34,045 nt of DNA from an uncultured beta proteobacterium (GTDB taxonomy: Bacteria > Pseudomonadota > Gammaproteobacteria > Burkholderiales > Burkholderiaceae_C): NCBI GenBank assembly GCA_903828665.1, contig CAIKMZ010000001.1:1-34045 (forward strand). The letters are read 5' to 3'. The notes below the pieces were generated by a model, which worked only from the letters and a program-made list of their open reading frames with translations, did no database searches and was not told where the DNA came from. Shown here piece by piece: positions 1 through 8,204 of this stretch. Every line of letters begins with the position of its first letter. Position 1 is the stretch's first letter. The position numbers and the translations under genes were made by a program.

Positions 1-2
1 TG

Positions 3-311
3 GCCAGCGACAGCGGCTTGTCGGCCGCGCTCGAAATCACCAGTGCCGAGTTGTGGCCGGGCTGGCGCGCGCTTGGCTTCATTGATACCGGGTGGTTGCG
101 CAACCACAATAGCGAGGCCAATTCCAACAAGCCCGCGGCCGACCATTTGCTCAGCGCCGGACTGGGGCTGCGCTATGCCTCGGCCTCCTATGCGCTGGCG
201 GCGGACTGGGGGCGCATCGTGACGGGCAGCGTGCTGCCGCTGCAGAGTGGTTCGACCATTCCGCAGTCCGGGGACCGAAAGTTTCATGTCAATTTCACGG
301 CCCGATTTTGA
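3..311 (+). CDS. TpsB-type outer-membrane transporter (ShlB/FhaC/HecB family), C-terminal fragment
   Basis: This is the last 102 codons of a gene that begins before the window. The residues SAALEITSAELWPGW and LGFIDTGW resemble the late beta-strands of the FhaC/ShlB barrel, where a strand ending in 'EL.PG.R' is followed by 'FiD.G'. The protein ends in an alternating hydrophobic strand with a terminal phenylalanine (FHVNFTARF), the usual beta-signal read by the BAM machinery. Family members export a large partner exoprotein (TpsA) across the outer membrane using N-terminal POTRA domains, which are not visible here. The stop codon overlaps the TTG start of the next gene, so the two are probably cotranscribed and translationally coupled. 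The family call rests on the C-terminus only; another 16-strand outer-membrane protein is a less likely alternative. Confidence 0.72.
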   Translation, partial: ASDSGLSAALEITSAELWPGWRALGFIDTGWLRNHNSEANSNKPAADHLLSAGLGLRYASASYALAADWGRIVTGSVLPLQSGSTIPQSGDRKFHVNFTARF

Positions 312-2560
312 AAAAGCCCGCATTTTCCAGACTTCACACGATCCGCATCCTGCTCAGCCTGCTGCTGACGCTGCCGCTGCTGCTCAATGCGCTCGACATG
401 CTCCAGCTCGGTTTTGTCGCGCGCCTGGAAAACTACGCCTACGACCGGCGCCTGCAGTTGACCACGCCCGATAGGCTGTACGCGAACCGGGACAGGCCCA
501 TCGTCATTGTCGATATCGACGAGAAGAGCCTGCAGGAGCAAGGACACTGGCCCTGGCCGCGCAACAAGCTGGCGCATCTGGTTGATCTGCTGTTTGATCG
601 CTACAAGATCGACGCGCTCGGCTTCGACATCGTGTTTGCCGAGCCCGATGAGAGTTCCGGAATCAAAATTTTGGAACAACTCGCGCAGGGTCCGCTGCGT
701 GAGAATGCGGCCTACAACAACGCGCTGGCAAAAGTTCGACCCGGTCTGGATTACGACCAAGTATTGGCCGACAGCCTGAAGGACAGGCGCGTTGCCCTGG
801 GTTTCTCTTTTCATCATGAAGAAGAGCAGGTCGCCAAGGTTGGCAGTTTGCCGCCGCCTCCACCGCTGCAGACGAAAGGTGCTTTTGAGCCACGCCACAT
901 CGGCGCGCCGGTCGCCACCGGCTTCACAGCGAATCTGCCGCAATTGCAGACGAACAGCATGGCCGCCGGCTTCTTCGATCTCTCCAGTTTGCAGGATCCG
1001 GATGGCCTGATCCGGCGTGTTCCGCTGTTGCAACTGTACGACGGAGAACTGTATGAGACCTTGGGGCTTGCGCTGGCCAGACTGGCTTTGCGCGAACCGA
1101 CCATCAAGCCGGACTATCAGGGGGATGAGAAGAGTGCGCTGACCATGGAGTACATCAAGCTGGGCAAGCACATCATCCCGGTCGATGGTGATGTCGGCGC
1201 ACTGGTTCCGTACCGTGGGCGGCAGGGGCGTTTCGCCTATGTTTCCGCCAGCGATGTGCTGCAGGGGAAGGCATCACCTGAGATCCTGCGTGGTGCGATC
1301 GTTCTGGTTGGCACGACGGCGGCGGGTCTGAATGACTTGCGCAATACACCGACGCAGGAGAACTACCCCGGTGTCGAGGTCCATGCCAATCTGGTTGCGG
1401 GCATTGTGGACGGCGGCATCAAGGCGCCGTTGCCGACGGCCTACATCTTTGAATTCTGTTCATTGCTGGTGGTTGGCTTGCTGTTGACGTTTGCACTGCC
1501 GGCCTTGACGCCCGTGTGGGCCACGTTGCTCTCGTTGGTCGTGGTGGCGTGCGTCTTGGGATTTAATCTGTCATGGTGGCTATTCGCCGATCAGGCCTTG
1601 CCTGTGGCGTCGGTTCTGTGGCTGGCAGCCATTCTGTACACCTTTCATATGCCCTACGGTTACTTGATCGAGTCGCGCGGAAAGCGACTGTTAAGCGGCC
1701 TGTTTGGACAGTATGTGCCGCCTGAACTGGTCGATGAAATGGCGAAGGACCCGGGCGCTTATTCGTTGGCGGGGGAGAGCCGGGAACTGACGGTTCTGTT
1801 CTCCGATGTGCGTGGGTTCACGACGATTTCAGAAGGGCTCGATCCGACACAGCTGACCGAGCTGATGAACGAATTCCTGACGCCGATGACACAAGTGATT
1901 CACCAGCATCGCGGCACCATCGACAAATACATGGGCGACGCCATCATGGCGTTCTGGGGTGCACCCCTGCACGACGCGCAGCACGCGCGCCATGCGCTGC
2001 TTGCGGCGCTGGACATGGTCGCCCGGCTGGAGTCTCTGCAGGACCGGTTCAAGTCGAAGGGCTGGCCGCCGATCCGGATCGGTGTCGGTCTTAACAGCGG
2101 CGAAATGACCGTGGGCAACATGGGCTCGAAATTCCGCCTGGCCTACACCGTAATGGGCGATGCCGTGAACTTGGGTTCGCGCCTGGAGGGCCTGACCAAG
2201 GAATACGGCGTGCAGATCATCGTCAGCGAGTTCACGCGCGCAGCGGTGCCGGACTTTGCGTTTCGCGAGCTTGATTGCGTGCGCGTCAAGGGCAAGGCCA
2301 GACCGGTCGGCATTTACGAGCCCATCGGCCCGGCTGAGCAATGCGCTGCCGGACTCTTGGCAGAAATTGCGCTCCACGACGCGGCCCTGCTTGTCTATCG
2401 GGCTCAGGACTGGCCATTGGCGGCGGAAAAGTTCAGGCAGTTGCAGGGTCTCGACCCGCAGCGTTATCTCTACGAAATGTATGGCAAACGCATCGCGTAT
2501 TTTCAGGACCATCCGCCCGACGCTGATTGGGACGGGGCTTTCACTTTCACGACCAAGTGA
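308..2560 (+). CDS. CHASE2-domain class III adenylate cyclase
   Basis: A 750-residue membrane sensor enzyme predicted to make cAMP from ATP. A hydrophobic segment lies at about residues 10-28, a periplasmic CHASE2 sensor domain at about 35-370, three membrane helices at about 383-448, and a cytoplasmic class III cyclase domain at about 465-690. Metal-binding aspartates are D500 (FSDVRGFT) and D544 (DKYMGD). K540 sits at the purine-specificity position and T614 at its partner position, a Lys/Thr pair typical of class IIIb adenylate cyclases. The transition-state pair is N621 and R625 (NLGSR). The start is TTG at 308, overlapping the TGA of the transporter gene, and no better start lies nearby. 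The ligand sensed by CHASE2 is unknown. The cyclase assignment is strong; adenylate rather than guanylate is inferred from K540. Confidence 0.93.
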   Translation: MKKPAFSRLHTIRILLSLLLTLPLLLNALDMLQLGFVARLENYAYDRRLQLTTPDRLYANRDRPIVIVDIDEKSLQEQGHWPWPRNKLAHLVDLLFDRYKIDALGFDIVFAEPDESSGIKILEQLAQGPLRENAAYNNALAKVRPGLDYDQVLADSLKDRRVALGFSFHHEEEQVAKVGSLPPPPPLQTKGAFEPRHIGAPVATGFTANLPQLQTNSMAAGFFDLSSLQDPDGLIRRVPLLQLYDGELYETLGLALARLALREPTIKPDYQGDEKSALTMEYIKLGKHIIPVDGDVGALVPYRGRQGRFAYVSASDVLQGKASPEILRGAIVLVGTTAAGLNDLRNTPTQENYPGVEVHANLVAGIVDGGIKAPLPTAYIFEFCSLLVVGLLLTFALPALTPVWATLLSLVVVACVLGFNLSWWLFADQALPVASVLWLAAILYTFHMPYGYLIESRGKRLLSGLFGQYVPPELVDEMAKDPGAYSLAGESRELTVLFSDVRGFTTISEGLDPTQLTELMNEFLTPMTQVIHQHRGTIDKYMGDAIMAFWGAPLHDAQHARHALLAALDMVARLESLQDRFKSKGWPPIRIGVGLNSGEMTVGNMGSKFRLAYTVMGDAVNLGSRLEGLTKEYGVQIIVSEFTRAAVPDFAFRELDCVRVKGKARPVGIYEPIGPAEQCAAGLLAEIALHDAALLVYRAQDWPLAAEKFRQLQGLDPQRYLYEMYGKRIAYFQDHPPDADWDGAFTFTTK

Positions 2561-2707
2561 TTGCGCATCGGCATGCTGCGCGTGGGATGGTCTTTGGCAA
2601 CGTCAGATCATGGGCGGCGGCAAACCGTGCTACTGTTGTCGATAATCATGGGGTTGATCCTTCGTTTTCCCCGCTTATTTCCAATAGACAGGTACAGGTA
2701 AATCAAA
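2561..2707. other. Intergenic region between cyclase and DUF971 gene
   Basis: 147 bases without a convincing gene. A GATAAT at 2641-2646 could be a -10 element for the ubiquinone cluster, but no good -35 box sits at the right spacing. I see no intrinsic terminator after the cyclase gene. Confidence 0.3.
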
Positions 2708-3121
2708 ATGGCAGGTTTGCAAGCAGGCGCACCGACGCCACAGGCGTTGACAGTGCACAGCCAGTCGCGGGTGCTTGAAGTTGGCTTTTCTGACGGCAAG
2801 ACATTTCGGATTCCGTTCGAGCTGATGCGCGTCTATTCGCCCTCGGCAGATGTGCAAGGCCACGGGCCGGGGCAGGAGGTGTTGCAGACCGGCAAGCGCG
2901 AGGTGACACTGACCGCACTCGAACCGGTCGGCAACTACGCCGTGCAGCCGACCTTTTCCGACGGGCACGACAGCGGTCTTTATTCCTGGGATTACCTGTA
3001 CTTCCTGGGCTCCCAGGAGGACAAGCTGTGGGCAGACTACGAGGCGCGGCTGCTGGCTGCCGGCGTCGCGCGGGACACACCCATGCCTGACAAGGCCGCG
3101 CCGAGCTGCGCCAGCCGTTGA
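2708..3121 (+). CDS. DUF971 (gamma-butyrobetaine hydroxylase-like N-terminal domain) protein
   Basis: A 137-residue soluble protein made almost entirely of the DUF971 domain. The signature is seen in LEVGFSDGK, RIPFELMRVYSPSADVQGHG and the C-terminal GLYSWDYLYFLG. The same fold forms the N-terminal domain of gamma-butyrobetaine hydroxylases, but the catalytic oxygenase domain is absent. In Betaproteobacteria a DUF971 gene commonly precedes ubiE, as here with a 15-base gap, so a link to quinone synthesis or Fe-S/iron handling has been suggested by context; nothing in the sequence proves it. The ATG at 2708 follows a weak AGGT ribosome-binding site. Domain identity is secure; the biochemical role is unknown. 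Confidence 0.88.
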   Translation: MAGLQAGAPTPQALTVHSQSRVLEVGFSDGKTFRIPFELMRVYSPSADVQGHGPGQEVLQTGKREVTLTALEPVGNYAVQPTFSDGHDSGLYSWDYLYFLGSQEDKLWADYEARLLAAGVARDTPMPDKAAPSCASR

Positions 3122-3136
3122 ATTAAGATTGGCAAT

Positions 3137-3871
3137 ATGACAACAACACATTTTGGCTACAAATCGGTCGATGAGACCGAAAAAGCGAAGCACGTGCGTG
3201 GCGTGTTCGATTCGGTTGCGTCCAAGTACGACGTGATGAACGACTTGATGTCGATGGGCCTGCATCGGGCCTGGAAGGCTTACACCGTGCTGGTGGCCGA
3301 CATCCGCGAGGGCTACCAGGTTCTCGATATCGCCGGGGGCACCGGCGATCTGGCGCTGGCGTTCTCGAAGAAAGTGGGCAGGAGCAGCGGGCGCGTCGTG
3401 CACACGGATATCAACGAGGCGATGTTGCGCACCGGGCGCGATCGCCTGCTCGACGCCGGTGTCGCGCTGCCGACGCTGGTTTGCGACGCTGAAAAACTGC
3501 CGTTTCCGGACAATCATTTTGATGTCGTGAGCGTCGCCTTCGGCTTGCGCAACATGACGCACAAGGATATTGCACTGGCCGAGATGAACCGCGTGCTCAA
3601 GCCCGGTGGCAAGTTGCTGGTTCTGGAATTTTCCAAAGTCGCGCCGCCCCTGGAGAAGGTCTATGACTGGTACTCCTTCAAGATACTGCCGCAATTGGGC
3701 AGATGGGTGGCGGGTGACGACGCCAGCTACCGTTACCTCGCGGAGTCGATCCGTATGCATCCGGGGCAGGAGGAACTGAAGTCCATGATGAAACAAGGCG
3801 GATTCGGCCATGTGGACTATCACAACCTGACCGGTGGCCTGGTCGCCCTGCATGTTGGAATCAAGTGCTGA
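3137..3871 (+). CDS. ubiE: Ubiquinone/menaquinone C-methyltransferase UbiE
   Basis: A 244-residue SAM-dependent methyltransferase that C-methylates 2-polyprenyl-6-methoxy-1,4-benzoquinol in ubiquinone synthesis (and demethylmenaquinol where present). The N-terminal [20 protein letters not shown] and [18 protein letters not shown] are hallmark UbiE sequences. The SAM-binding motif I ([12 protein letters not shown]) is at about residues 61-72, and [20 protein letters not shown] is the conserved post-motif region. Length matches the family (about 240-250). It lies in a + strand cluster with four other ubiquinone-linked genes (DUF971, Tim44-like, ubiJ, ubiB), which strongly supports the assignment. 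A menaquinone role cannot be judged from this window. Confidence 0.97.
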   Translation: MTTTHFGYKSVDETEKAKHVRGVFDSVASKYDVMNDLMSMGLHRAWKAYTVLVADIREGYQVLDIAGGTGDLALAFSKKVGRSSGRVVHTDINEAMLRTGRDRLLDAGVALPTLVCDAEKLPFPDNHFDVVSVAFGLRNMTHKDIALAEMNRVLKPGGKLLVLEFSKVAPPLEKVYDWYSFKILPQLGRWVAGDDASYRYLAESIRMHPGQEELKSMMKQGGFGHVDYHNLTGGLVALHVGIKC

Positions 3872-3923
3872 GGCTTGTCATTTCGGGACTGGCCCTCAGC
3901 TGCAGGTATTACTTGGAGATTTG

Positions 3924-4898
3924 ATGAAATTCTGGACCTTGGTATTGACGGTGTTGATGATGTTGGCAGGGTTCAACGCCGAGGCGGCGCGCTTGGGCGG
4001 TGGCCGGTCTGTGGGCAGGCAGTCGAGCAACGTGACGCAGCGGCAGGCTGCGCCGGCGCAGGGCGCTACTGCCACGCCGACGCCGGCGCCTGCACCGGCG
4101 GCACCGGCGCCAGCAGCACCAAGAAGGCCTTGGGGTTCGATGCTGGGCGGGCTTGCGGCTGGTCTGGGCCTGGCCTGGCTGGCCAATTCCCTCGGAATTG
4201 GCGGCGGCGCGATTGCGCAATTCCTCCTGTTCGCCCTGTTGGCGCTCATGATCATGGCATTGGTCAGCCGTTTCATGCGCTCGCGCCAGGCGACGCAAGT
4301 GCGTCACGGCGGCTCACCGTTTGCCTTTCAATCGGCTTCGCCGACTAATCTGGTTGCTGCGCCTGTGAGTTACCGGCCTGAGAACGTTGGCAATGATGCC
4401 TCGGCCCGTCCGTGGGAACGCAGCAGTTCGACCTTCGACATGCTGCGGCCGACCCCGGATGCGCCGGTGTCGCTGATCGGCTCCGGTCTGACCGGCTCGC
4501 AGAGCTGGGGCATTCCGGCCGGCTTTGATGTTTCGGGTTTTCTTTCGTCGGCCAAGACCAACTTTGTGTCCTTGCAGGCGGCTTGGGACAAATCCGATAT
4601 CAACGCCCTGCGCGCCATGATGACCGACAGCATGCTGCAGGAAATCCAGACCCAGTTGGCGGAACGCGAAAGGCACACCGGCGCTCCGGCCAATCTGACC
4701 GAGGTCGTGATGATCGAAGCACAACTCCTGGGTATCGAGGATACGGGTGGCGATTACATGGCCAGTGTCGAGTTTTCCGGCCTGATTCGGGAAGAGCCCT
4801 CGGCCGGACCGAGCCCGTTCCGCGAGGTCTGGAACATGATCAAGCCCAAGAGCGGCCAAAGCGGCTGGCTGGTCGCTGGCGTGCAGGCGCTGCAATAG
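3924..4898 (+). CDS. Tim44-like domain membrane protein
   Basis: A 324-residue protein starting at the ATG at 3924, preceded by GGAGA at 3915-3919; an upstream in-frame start at 3834 would overlap ubiE and lacks a signal peptide. A signal peptide or signal anchor (KFWTLVLTVLMMLAGFNAEA) is followed by a low-complexity Ala/Pro/Thr stretch (about 40-65) and a hydrophobic segment with Gly-rich helices (about 73-115). The C-terminal Tim44-like domain (about 195-324) includes LQAAWDKSDINALRAMMTDSM. In mitochondria Tim44 tethers Hsp70 to the import channel; the role of bacterial homologues is unclear. Its position between ubiE and ubiJ is conserved in Burkholderiales and hints at a membrane or scaffold role near the Ubi enzymes, which is inference only. 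Confidence 0.88.
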   Translation: MKFWTLVLTVLMMLAGFNAEAARLGGGRSVGRQSSNVTQRQAAPAQGATATPTPAPAPAAPAPAAPRRPWGSMLGGLAAGLGLAWLANSLGIGGGAIAQFLLFALLALMIMALVSRFMRSRQATQVRHGGSPFAFQSASPTNLVAAPVSYRPENVGNDASARPWERSSSTFDMLRPTPDAPVSLIGSGLTGSQSWGIPAGFDVSGFLSSAKTNFVSLQAAWDKSDINALRAMMTDSMLQEIQTQLAERERHTGAPANLTEVVMIEAQLLGIEDTGGDYMASVEFSGLIREEPSAGPSPFREVWNMIKPKSGQSGWLVAGVQALQ

Positions 4899-4954
4899 GG
4901 CGTTTCTGCCGTCGGCGCCAGCGCTGGCGAAGATTCAGGGAATAATAGGGGGCT

Positions 4955-5506
4955 ATGGCAACACAGTCCCCTTTCTCATTTCTGGAAGAATTCCTCAAGG
5001 CGCTTCCCGTCCCCGACATGCAACCGCCGGTATGGGCCATCGAGGAAGCCCAGCGGCGCATCGTCCTGCTGCTCAACCACATCCTGAGCCAGGAGACCGA
5101 AGCCATGAGCCGGCTTGCGAGGCAGAAGGATCGCGTCGTGCAATTGCAGTGGCGCGCATTCTCCCTGCGCCTGGTGGCCACCGCCGCCGGCTTGCTGGAC
5201 CAGGCTGCGAGCGACGCGAAGGCCGACTTGGTGCTGGCTGTGACGGAGGAATCTCCTCTGGCGCTGGCACAGGGGTTGCTGCGCGGGAACCGTCCGGAAG
5301 TGCGCATCGCCGGCGATGTGCAACTGGCGGCCGAGGTCAACTGGCTGGTCGACCATGTTCGCTGGGACCTAGAAGAAGACCTGGCTCGCGTGATCGGTGA
5401 TGCACCCGCGCACACGCTGGGCGAGGGCGCGCGGGCCATGGTTAGAACCTTGCGCCAGTTCGTTGGTGCGGCGGCCCGCGGCAGTTCGGACAAGGCCGGG
5501 ACATGA
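4955..5506 (+). CDS. ubiJ: Ubiquinone biosynthesis accessory factor UbiJ (SCP2 domain)
   Basis: A 183-residue soluble protein with an N-terminal SCP2 lipid-binding domain and a helical C-terminus. In Escherichia coli UbiJ binds ubiquinone intermediates through its SCP2 fold and, with UbiK, supports the soluble Ubi complex. Supporting features are the helix-rich N-terminus ([18 protein letters not shown]), the [10 protein letters not shown] segment, the alternating [15 protein letters not shown] strand, and [21 protein letters not shown], which matches the UbiJ C-terminal pattern. The stop overlaps the ubiB ATG in an ATGA arrangement, matching the ubiE-ubiJ-ubiB order known from other Proteobacteria. 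The sequence is divergent, so the call depends partly on position. Confidence 0.9.
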   Translation: MATQSPFSFLEEFLKALPVPDMQPPVWAIEEAQRRIVLLLNHILSQETEAMSRLARQKDRVVQLQWRAFSLRLVATAAGLLDQAASDAKADLVLAVTEESPLALAQGLLRGNRPEVRIAGDVQLAAEVNWLVDHVRWDLEEDLARVIGDAPAHTLGEGARAMVRTLRQFVGAAARGSSDKAGT

Positions 5507-7068
5507 GGCGCCTGTTTCGGGGCGCCTTTATTTTTTGGGTGCTTTTCCGTTATGGGCTGGACCAGCTTTTTCTGACCAGTTTCGAAAGACCGGGTCTCAA
5601 CGCGCTGGCCAGAATGCTGGCCTTCGGCCGCAATCTGGAGGCATCACCGGGGCAGCGCATCCGCAATGCGCTGGAGCGGCTCGGCCCCATCTTCGTCAAG
5701 TTCGGTCAGGTGCTCTCGACCCGGCGCGACCTGCTGCCAAAGGATCTTGCCGACGAGCTGGCCAAGTTGCAGGATCGGGTCCCGCCGTTTGACAGCGACG
5801 TGGCGATCGCCACGATCGAGCGCTCGTTCCAGAAGAAACTGTCGGACATCTTCATTTCATTTGACCGGGAACCGATTGCCAGCGCATCGATTGCGCAGGT
5901 GCATTTTGGCGTGCTCAAGGATCGCGACGGGCGGGTCCGGGAGGTCGCGGTCAAGGTGCTGCGCCCCGGCATGCTGTCAGCGATCGAGAAGGATCTGCGG
6001 CTGCTGCATTTGATGGCCGACTGGATCGAACGTATTTCGAGCGTCGCCCGGCGCCTCAAGCCGCGCGAGGTGGTGGCCGAGTTCGACAAATACCTTCATG
6101 ACGAGCTGGACCTGGTGCGCGAGGCGGCCAGTGCGGCGCAACTGCGGCGCAACATGGCCGGACTCAATCTGGTGCTGGTGCCCGAGATGTTCTGGGACTA
6201 TTGCATGCCCGACGTGATCGTGATGGAGCGCATGCACGGGGTTCCCGTCAGCCAGGTGGAGCGCCTGCGCGCAGCCGGCGTTGATATTCCGAAGCTGGCC
6301 CGCGACGGCGTCACGATCTTTTTCACCCAGGTGTTTCGGGATGGTTTCTTCCATGCCGACATGCACCCCGGCAATATTCAGGTCAGCATCGAGCCGGCCA
6401 CGTTCGGCCGCTATATCTCCCTGGATTTCGGCATCATCGGCACGCTGACCCGCTCCGACAAGGAATACCTGGCGCAGAATTTCACGGCTTTCTTCCGGCG
6501 CGATTACAAGCGGGTGGCCGAACTGCATATCGAGTCCGGCTGGGTGCCGGCGGCGACCCGGGTCGATGAGCTCGAGTCGGCGATCCGCTCAGTTTGCGAG
6601 CCCTACTTCGATCGGCCGCTCAAGGACTTCTCGCTTGGACTGGTGCTGATGCGGCTGTTTCAGACTTCCAGGCGCTTTTCCGTCGAGATCCAGCCGCAAC
6701 TGGTCTTGCTGCAGAAGACGCTGCTCAACATCGAGGGTCTGGGGCGTCAGCTCGACCCCAATCTGGACCTGTGGAATACGGCAAAGCCGTTTCTGGAGCA
6801 ATGGATGATCGATGAACTGGGCCCGAAAAAGCTCATCGACCAGTTGCGCAACGAGGCGCCGTTGTATGCCAAGATGCTGCCGGAGTTGCCACGCCTGCTG
6901 TTTGATTTTTTGCAAAGCCACCGGACTGCGCCGGAACGCTCGATTGACCAGCTGCTGGTGGAGCAGAAGCGGACCAACCGGCTGCTCCAGATGCTGGTCT
7001 ACGGCTGCATCGGCTTTGTGCTGGGGCTGGTGGTCATGCAGTTGATCATCCGGGTCCGGCTTTTCTAG
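5503..7068 (+). CDS. ubiB: UbiB, atypical kinase-like ATPase of ubiquinone biosynthesis
   Basis: A 521-residue member of the UbiB/ADCK/COQ8 family, needed for ubiquinone synthesis and thought to use ATP hydrolysis to mobilise membrane-bound quinone intermediates. The family-specific KxGQ motif is at K66-Q69 ([14 protein letters not shown]). The Ala-rich nucleotide loop is at residues 126-132 (ASASIAQ). The catalytic-type HADMHPGN is at 284-291, and the metal-binding DFG is at 308-310. The C-terminus has hydrophobic segments (about residues 490-517) that anchor it to the inner membrane. The start overlaps the ubiJ stop by four bases, indicating translational coupling. All signature motifs are intact. 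Confidence 0.97.
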   Translation: MRRLFRGAFIFWVLFRYGLDQLFLTSFERPGLNALARMLAFGRNLEASPGQRIRNALERLGPIFVKFGQVLSTRRDLLPKDLADELAKLQDRVPPFDSDVAIATIERSFQKKLSDIFISFDREPIASASIAQVHFGVLKDRDGRVREVAVKVLRPGMLSAIEKDLRLLHLMADWIERISSVARRLKPREVVAEFDKYLHDELDLVREAASAAQLRRNMAGLNLVLVPEMFWDYCMPDVIVMERMHGVPVSQVERLRAAGVDIPKLARDGVTIFFTQVFRDGFFHADMHPGNIQVSIEPATFGRYISLDFGIIGTLTRSDKEYLAQNFTAFFRRDYKRVAELHIESGWVPAATRVDELESAIRSVCEPYFDRPLKDFSLGLVLMRLFQTSRRFSVEIQPQLVLLQKTLLNIEGLGRQLDPNLDLWNTAKPFLEQWMIDELGPKKLIDQLRNEAPLYAKMLPELPRLLFDFLQSHRTAPERSIDQLLVEQKRTNRLLQMLVYGCIGFVLGLVVMQLIIRVRLF

Positions 7069-7152
7069 GACGGGTTCCCGCCGCGAGGCGGCGCCGGGGG
7101 CCGACGCCTTATAATTCGAAGCTTTGCAGCTTGAGAACAAAGCCCCACTGCC
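7069..7152 (+). promoter_or_regulatory. Hairpin after ubiB and possible -10 element upstream of the FmdB gene
   Basis: A short stem CCGCC/GGCGG (7078-7082 with 7087-7091) closes a GCGA loop of the stable GNRA type just after ubiB, but no T tract follows. A perfect TATAAT lies at 7110-7115, 37 bases before the FmdB start, without a recognisable -35 box at 16-18 bases. It may be a weak or alternative-sigma promoter for the downstream genes. Confidence 0.35.
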
Positions 7153-7482
7153 ATGCCAATTTACGCTTACAAATGTGAGTCCTGCGGGTTTGCCAAGGAC
7201 GTGTTGCAGAAAATGTCAGATGCTCCGCTGACGGACTGCCCGGCCTGCGCCGCGGCGACGTTCAAGAAGCAACTGACGGCGGCCGGCTTTCAGCTCAAGG
7301 GTTCTGGCTGGTATGCCACGGATTTCAAGGCTGGAAGCGGATCTTCGGCTTCGGCTGTGAGCGCGGGTTCAGGCGCATCTCCAGCGCCAGGCGAAGCTTC
7401 CAAGTCGGGCGAGACTCCAGCGGCCAAGACTGAATCGGCCGCGACGGCTGGCGGCTGTGGCGGCTCCTGCAGCTGCCACTGA
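7153..7482 (+). CDS. FmdB-family zinc-ribbon protein
   Basis: A 109-residue protein opening with MPIYAYKCESCG, the exact hallmark of the FmdB/CxxC_CxxC_SSSS regulatory family. The zinc ribbon uses two CxxC pairs (CESC near residue 8 and CPAC near residue 28), followed by the family's FKKQLTAAGFQLKGSGWYATDFK segment. The remainder is a Ser/Ala/Gly-rich low-complexity tail ending in a second Cys-rich patch (GGCGGSCSCH) that could bind metal. FmdB was named as a putative regulator of a formamidase operon, but most homologues have no proven function. It is followed by a DUF502 gene and aspS, a common order in Burkholderiales. Confidence 0.93.
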   Translation: MPIYAYKCESCGFAKDVLQKMSDAPLTDCPACAAATFKKQLTAAGFQLKGSGWYATDFKAGSGSSASAVSAGSGASPAPGEASKSGETPAAKTESAATAGGCGGSCSCH

Positions 7483-7511
7483 GCCCGGCCGCGCGATTAT
7501 CTGGACAGCCC

Positions 7512-8153
7512 GTGCCAATCAAGAAGTACCTCCTGACCGGCCTGCTCGTCTGGCTGCCCCTTGCCATCACCCTGTGGGTCCTGGCGTGGCTGGTGGGGGT
7601 GCTTGACGCCATTCTGGGCGGCTTCCTGACCGGTGTAGGGGCATTGACGCCGGAGTCGACCCGCAGTTTCCTGGCCGTGCTGCGCGGCATTCCCGGCCTG
7701 GGTGTTGTCCTCGTCTTTTCGGCCCTGCTGATCACAGGCGCTCTGGTCAGCAATGTGGCGGGCCGCTGGTGGCTCGCGCAGTGGGACCGCCTGTTCACCC
7801 ATATTCCGGTCTTCAGGTCGATCTACAACAGCGTCAAGAAGGTGTCGGATACGCTTTTTTCGAGCAATGGCAATGCGTTTCGCAAGGCACTGCTGGTTCA
7901 ATATCCGCGCGCCGGTTCATGGACCATCGCGTTTCAGACCGGCATGCCGGGCGGCGAGGTGGCGGGCTACCTCGGCCCGGACTTCGTCAGCGTGTACGTG
8001 CCGACCACGCCCAATCCGACCAGCGGTTTCTTCCTGATGTTGCCGCGTTCCGAGGTTATCGAGCTGCATATGAGTGTTGACGAGGCGCTGACTTATGTGA
8101 TTTCCATGGGATCGGTGCCCCCGCAGCCTGTTGTCGCCAATTTCCCCAAATAG
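7512..8153 (+). CDS. DUF502 family membrane protein
   Basis: A 213-residue inner-membrane protein with two clear transmembrane helices (about residues 6-33 and 58-85). The conserved DUF502 cytoplasmic region follows, with IPVFRSIYNSVKKVSDTLFS, then ALLVQYPRAGSWTIAFQTG and VPTTPNPTSGFFLMLPRSEV. The translation starts at GTG 7512 (MPIKKYLLTGLLVWLPL); the first residues match the usual start of the family. The gap to the FmdB gene is short, so the two are likely cotranscribed with aspS downstream. The molecular function is unknown; homologues are described only as conserved membrane proteins. Confidence 0.92.
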   Translation: MPIKKYLLTGLLVWLPLAITLWVLAWLVGVLDAILGGFLTGVGALTPESTRSFLAVLRGIPGLGVVLVFSALLITGALVSNVAGRWWLAQWDRLFTHIPVFRSIYNSVKKVSDTLFSSNGNAFRKALLVQYPRAGSWTIAFQTGMPGGEVAGYLGPDFVSVYVPTTPNPTSGFFLMLPRSEVIELHMSVDEALTYVISMGSVPPQPVVANFPK

Positions 8154-8204
8154 CTTTTTTCACCAACCTGTGCCGTCCTTCCGGGTCGGCGTTGAAAGTT
8201 TTCT

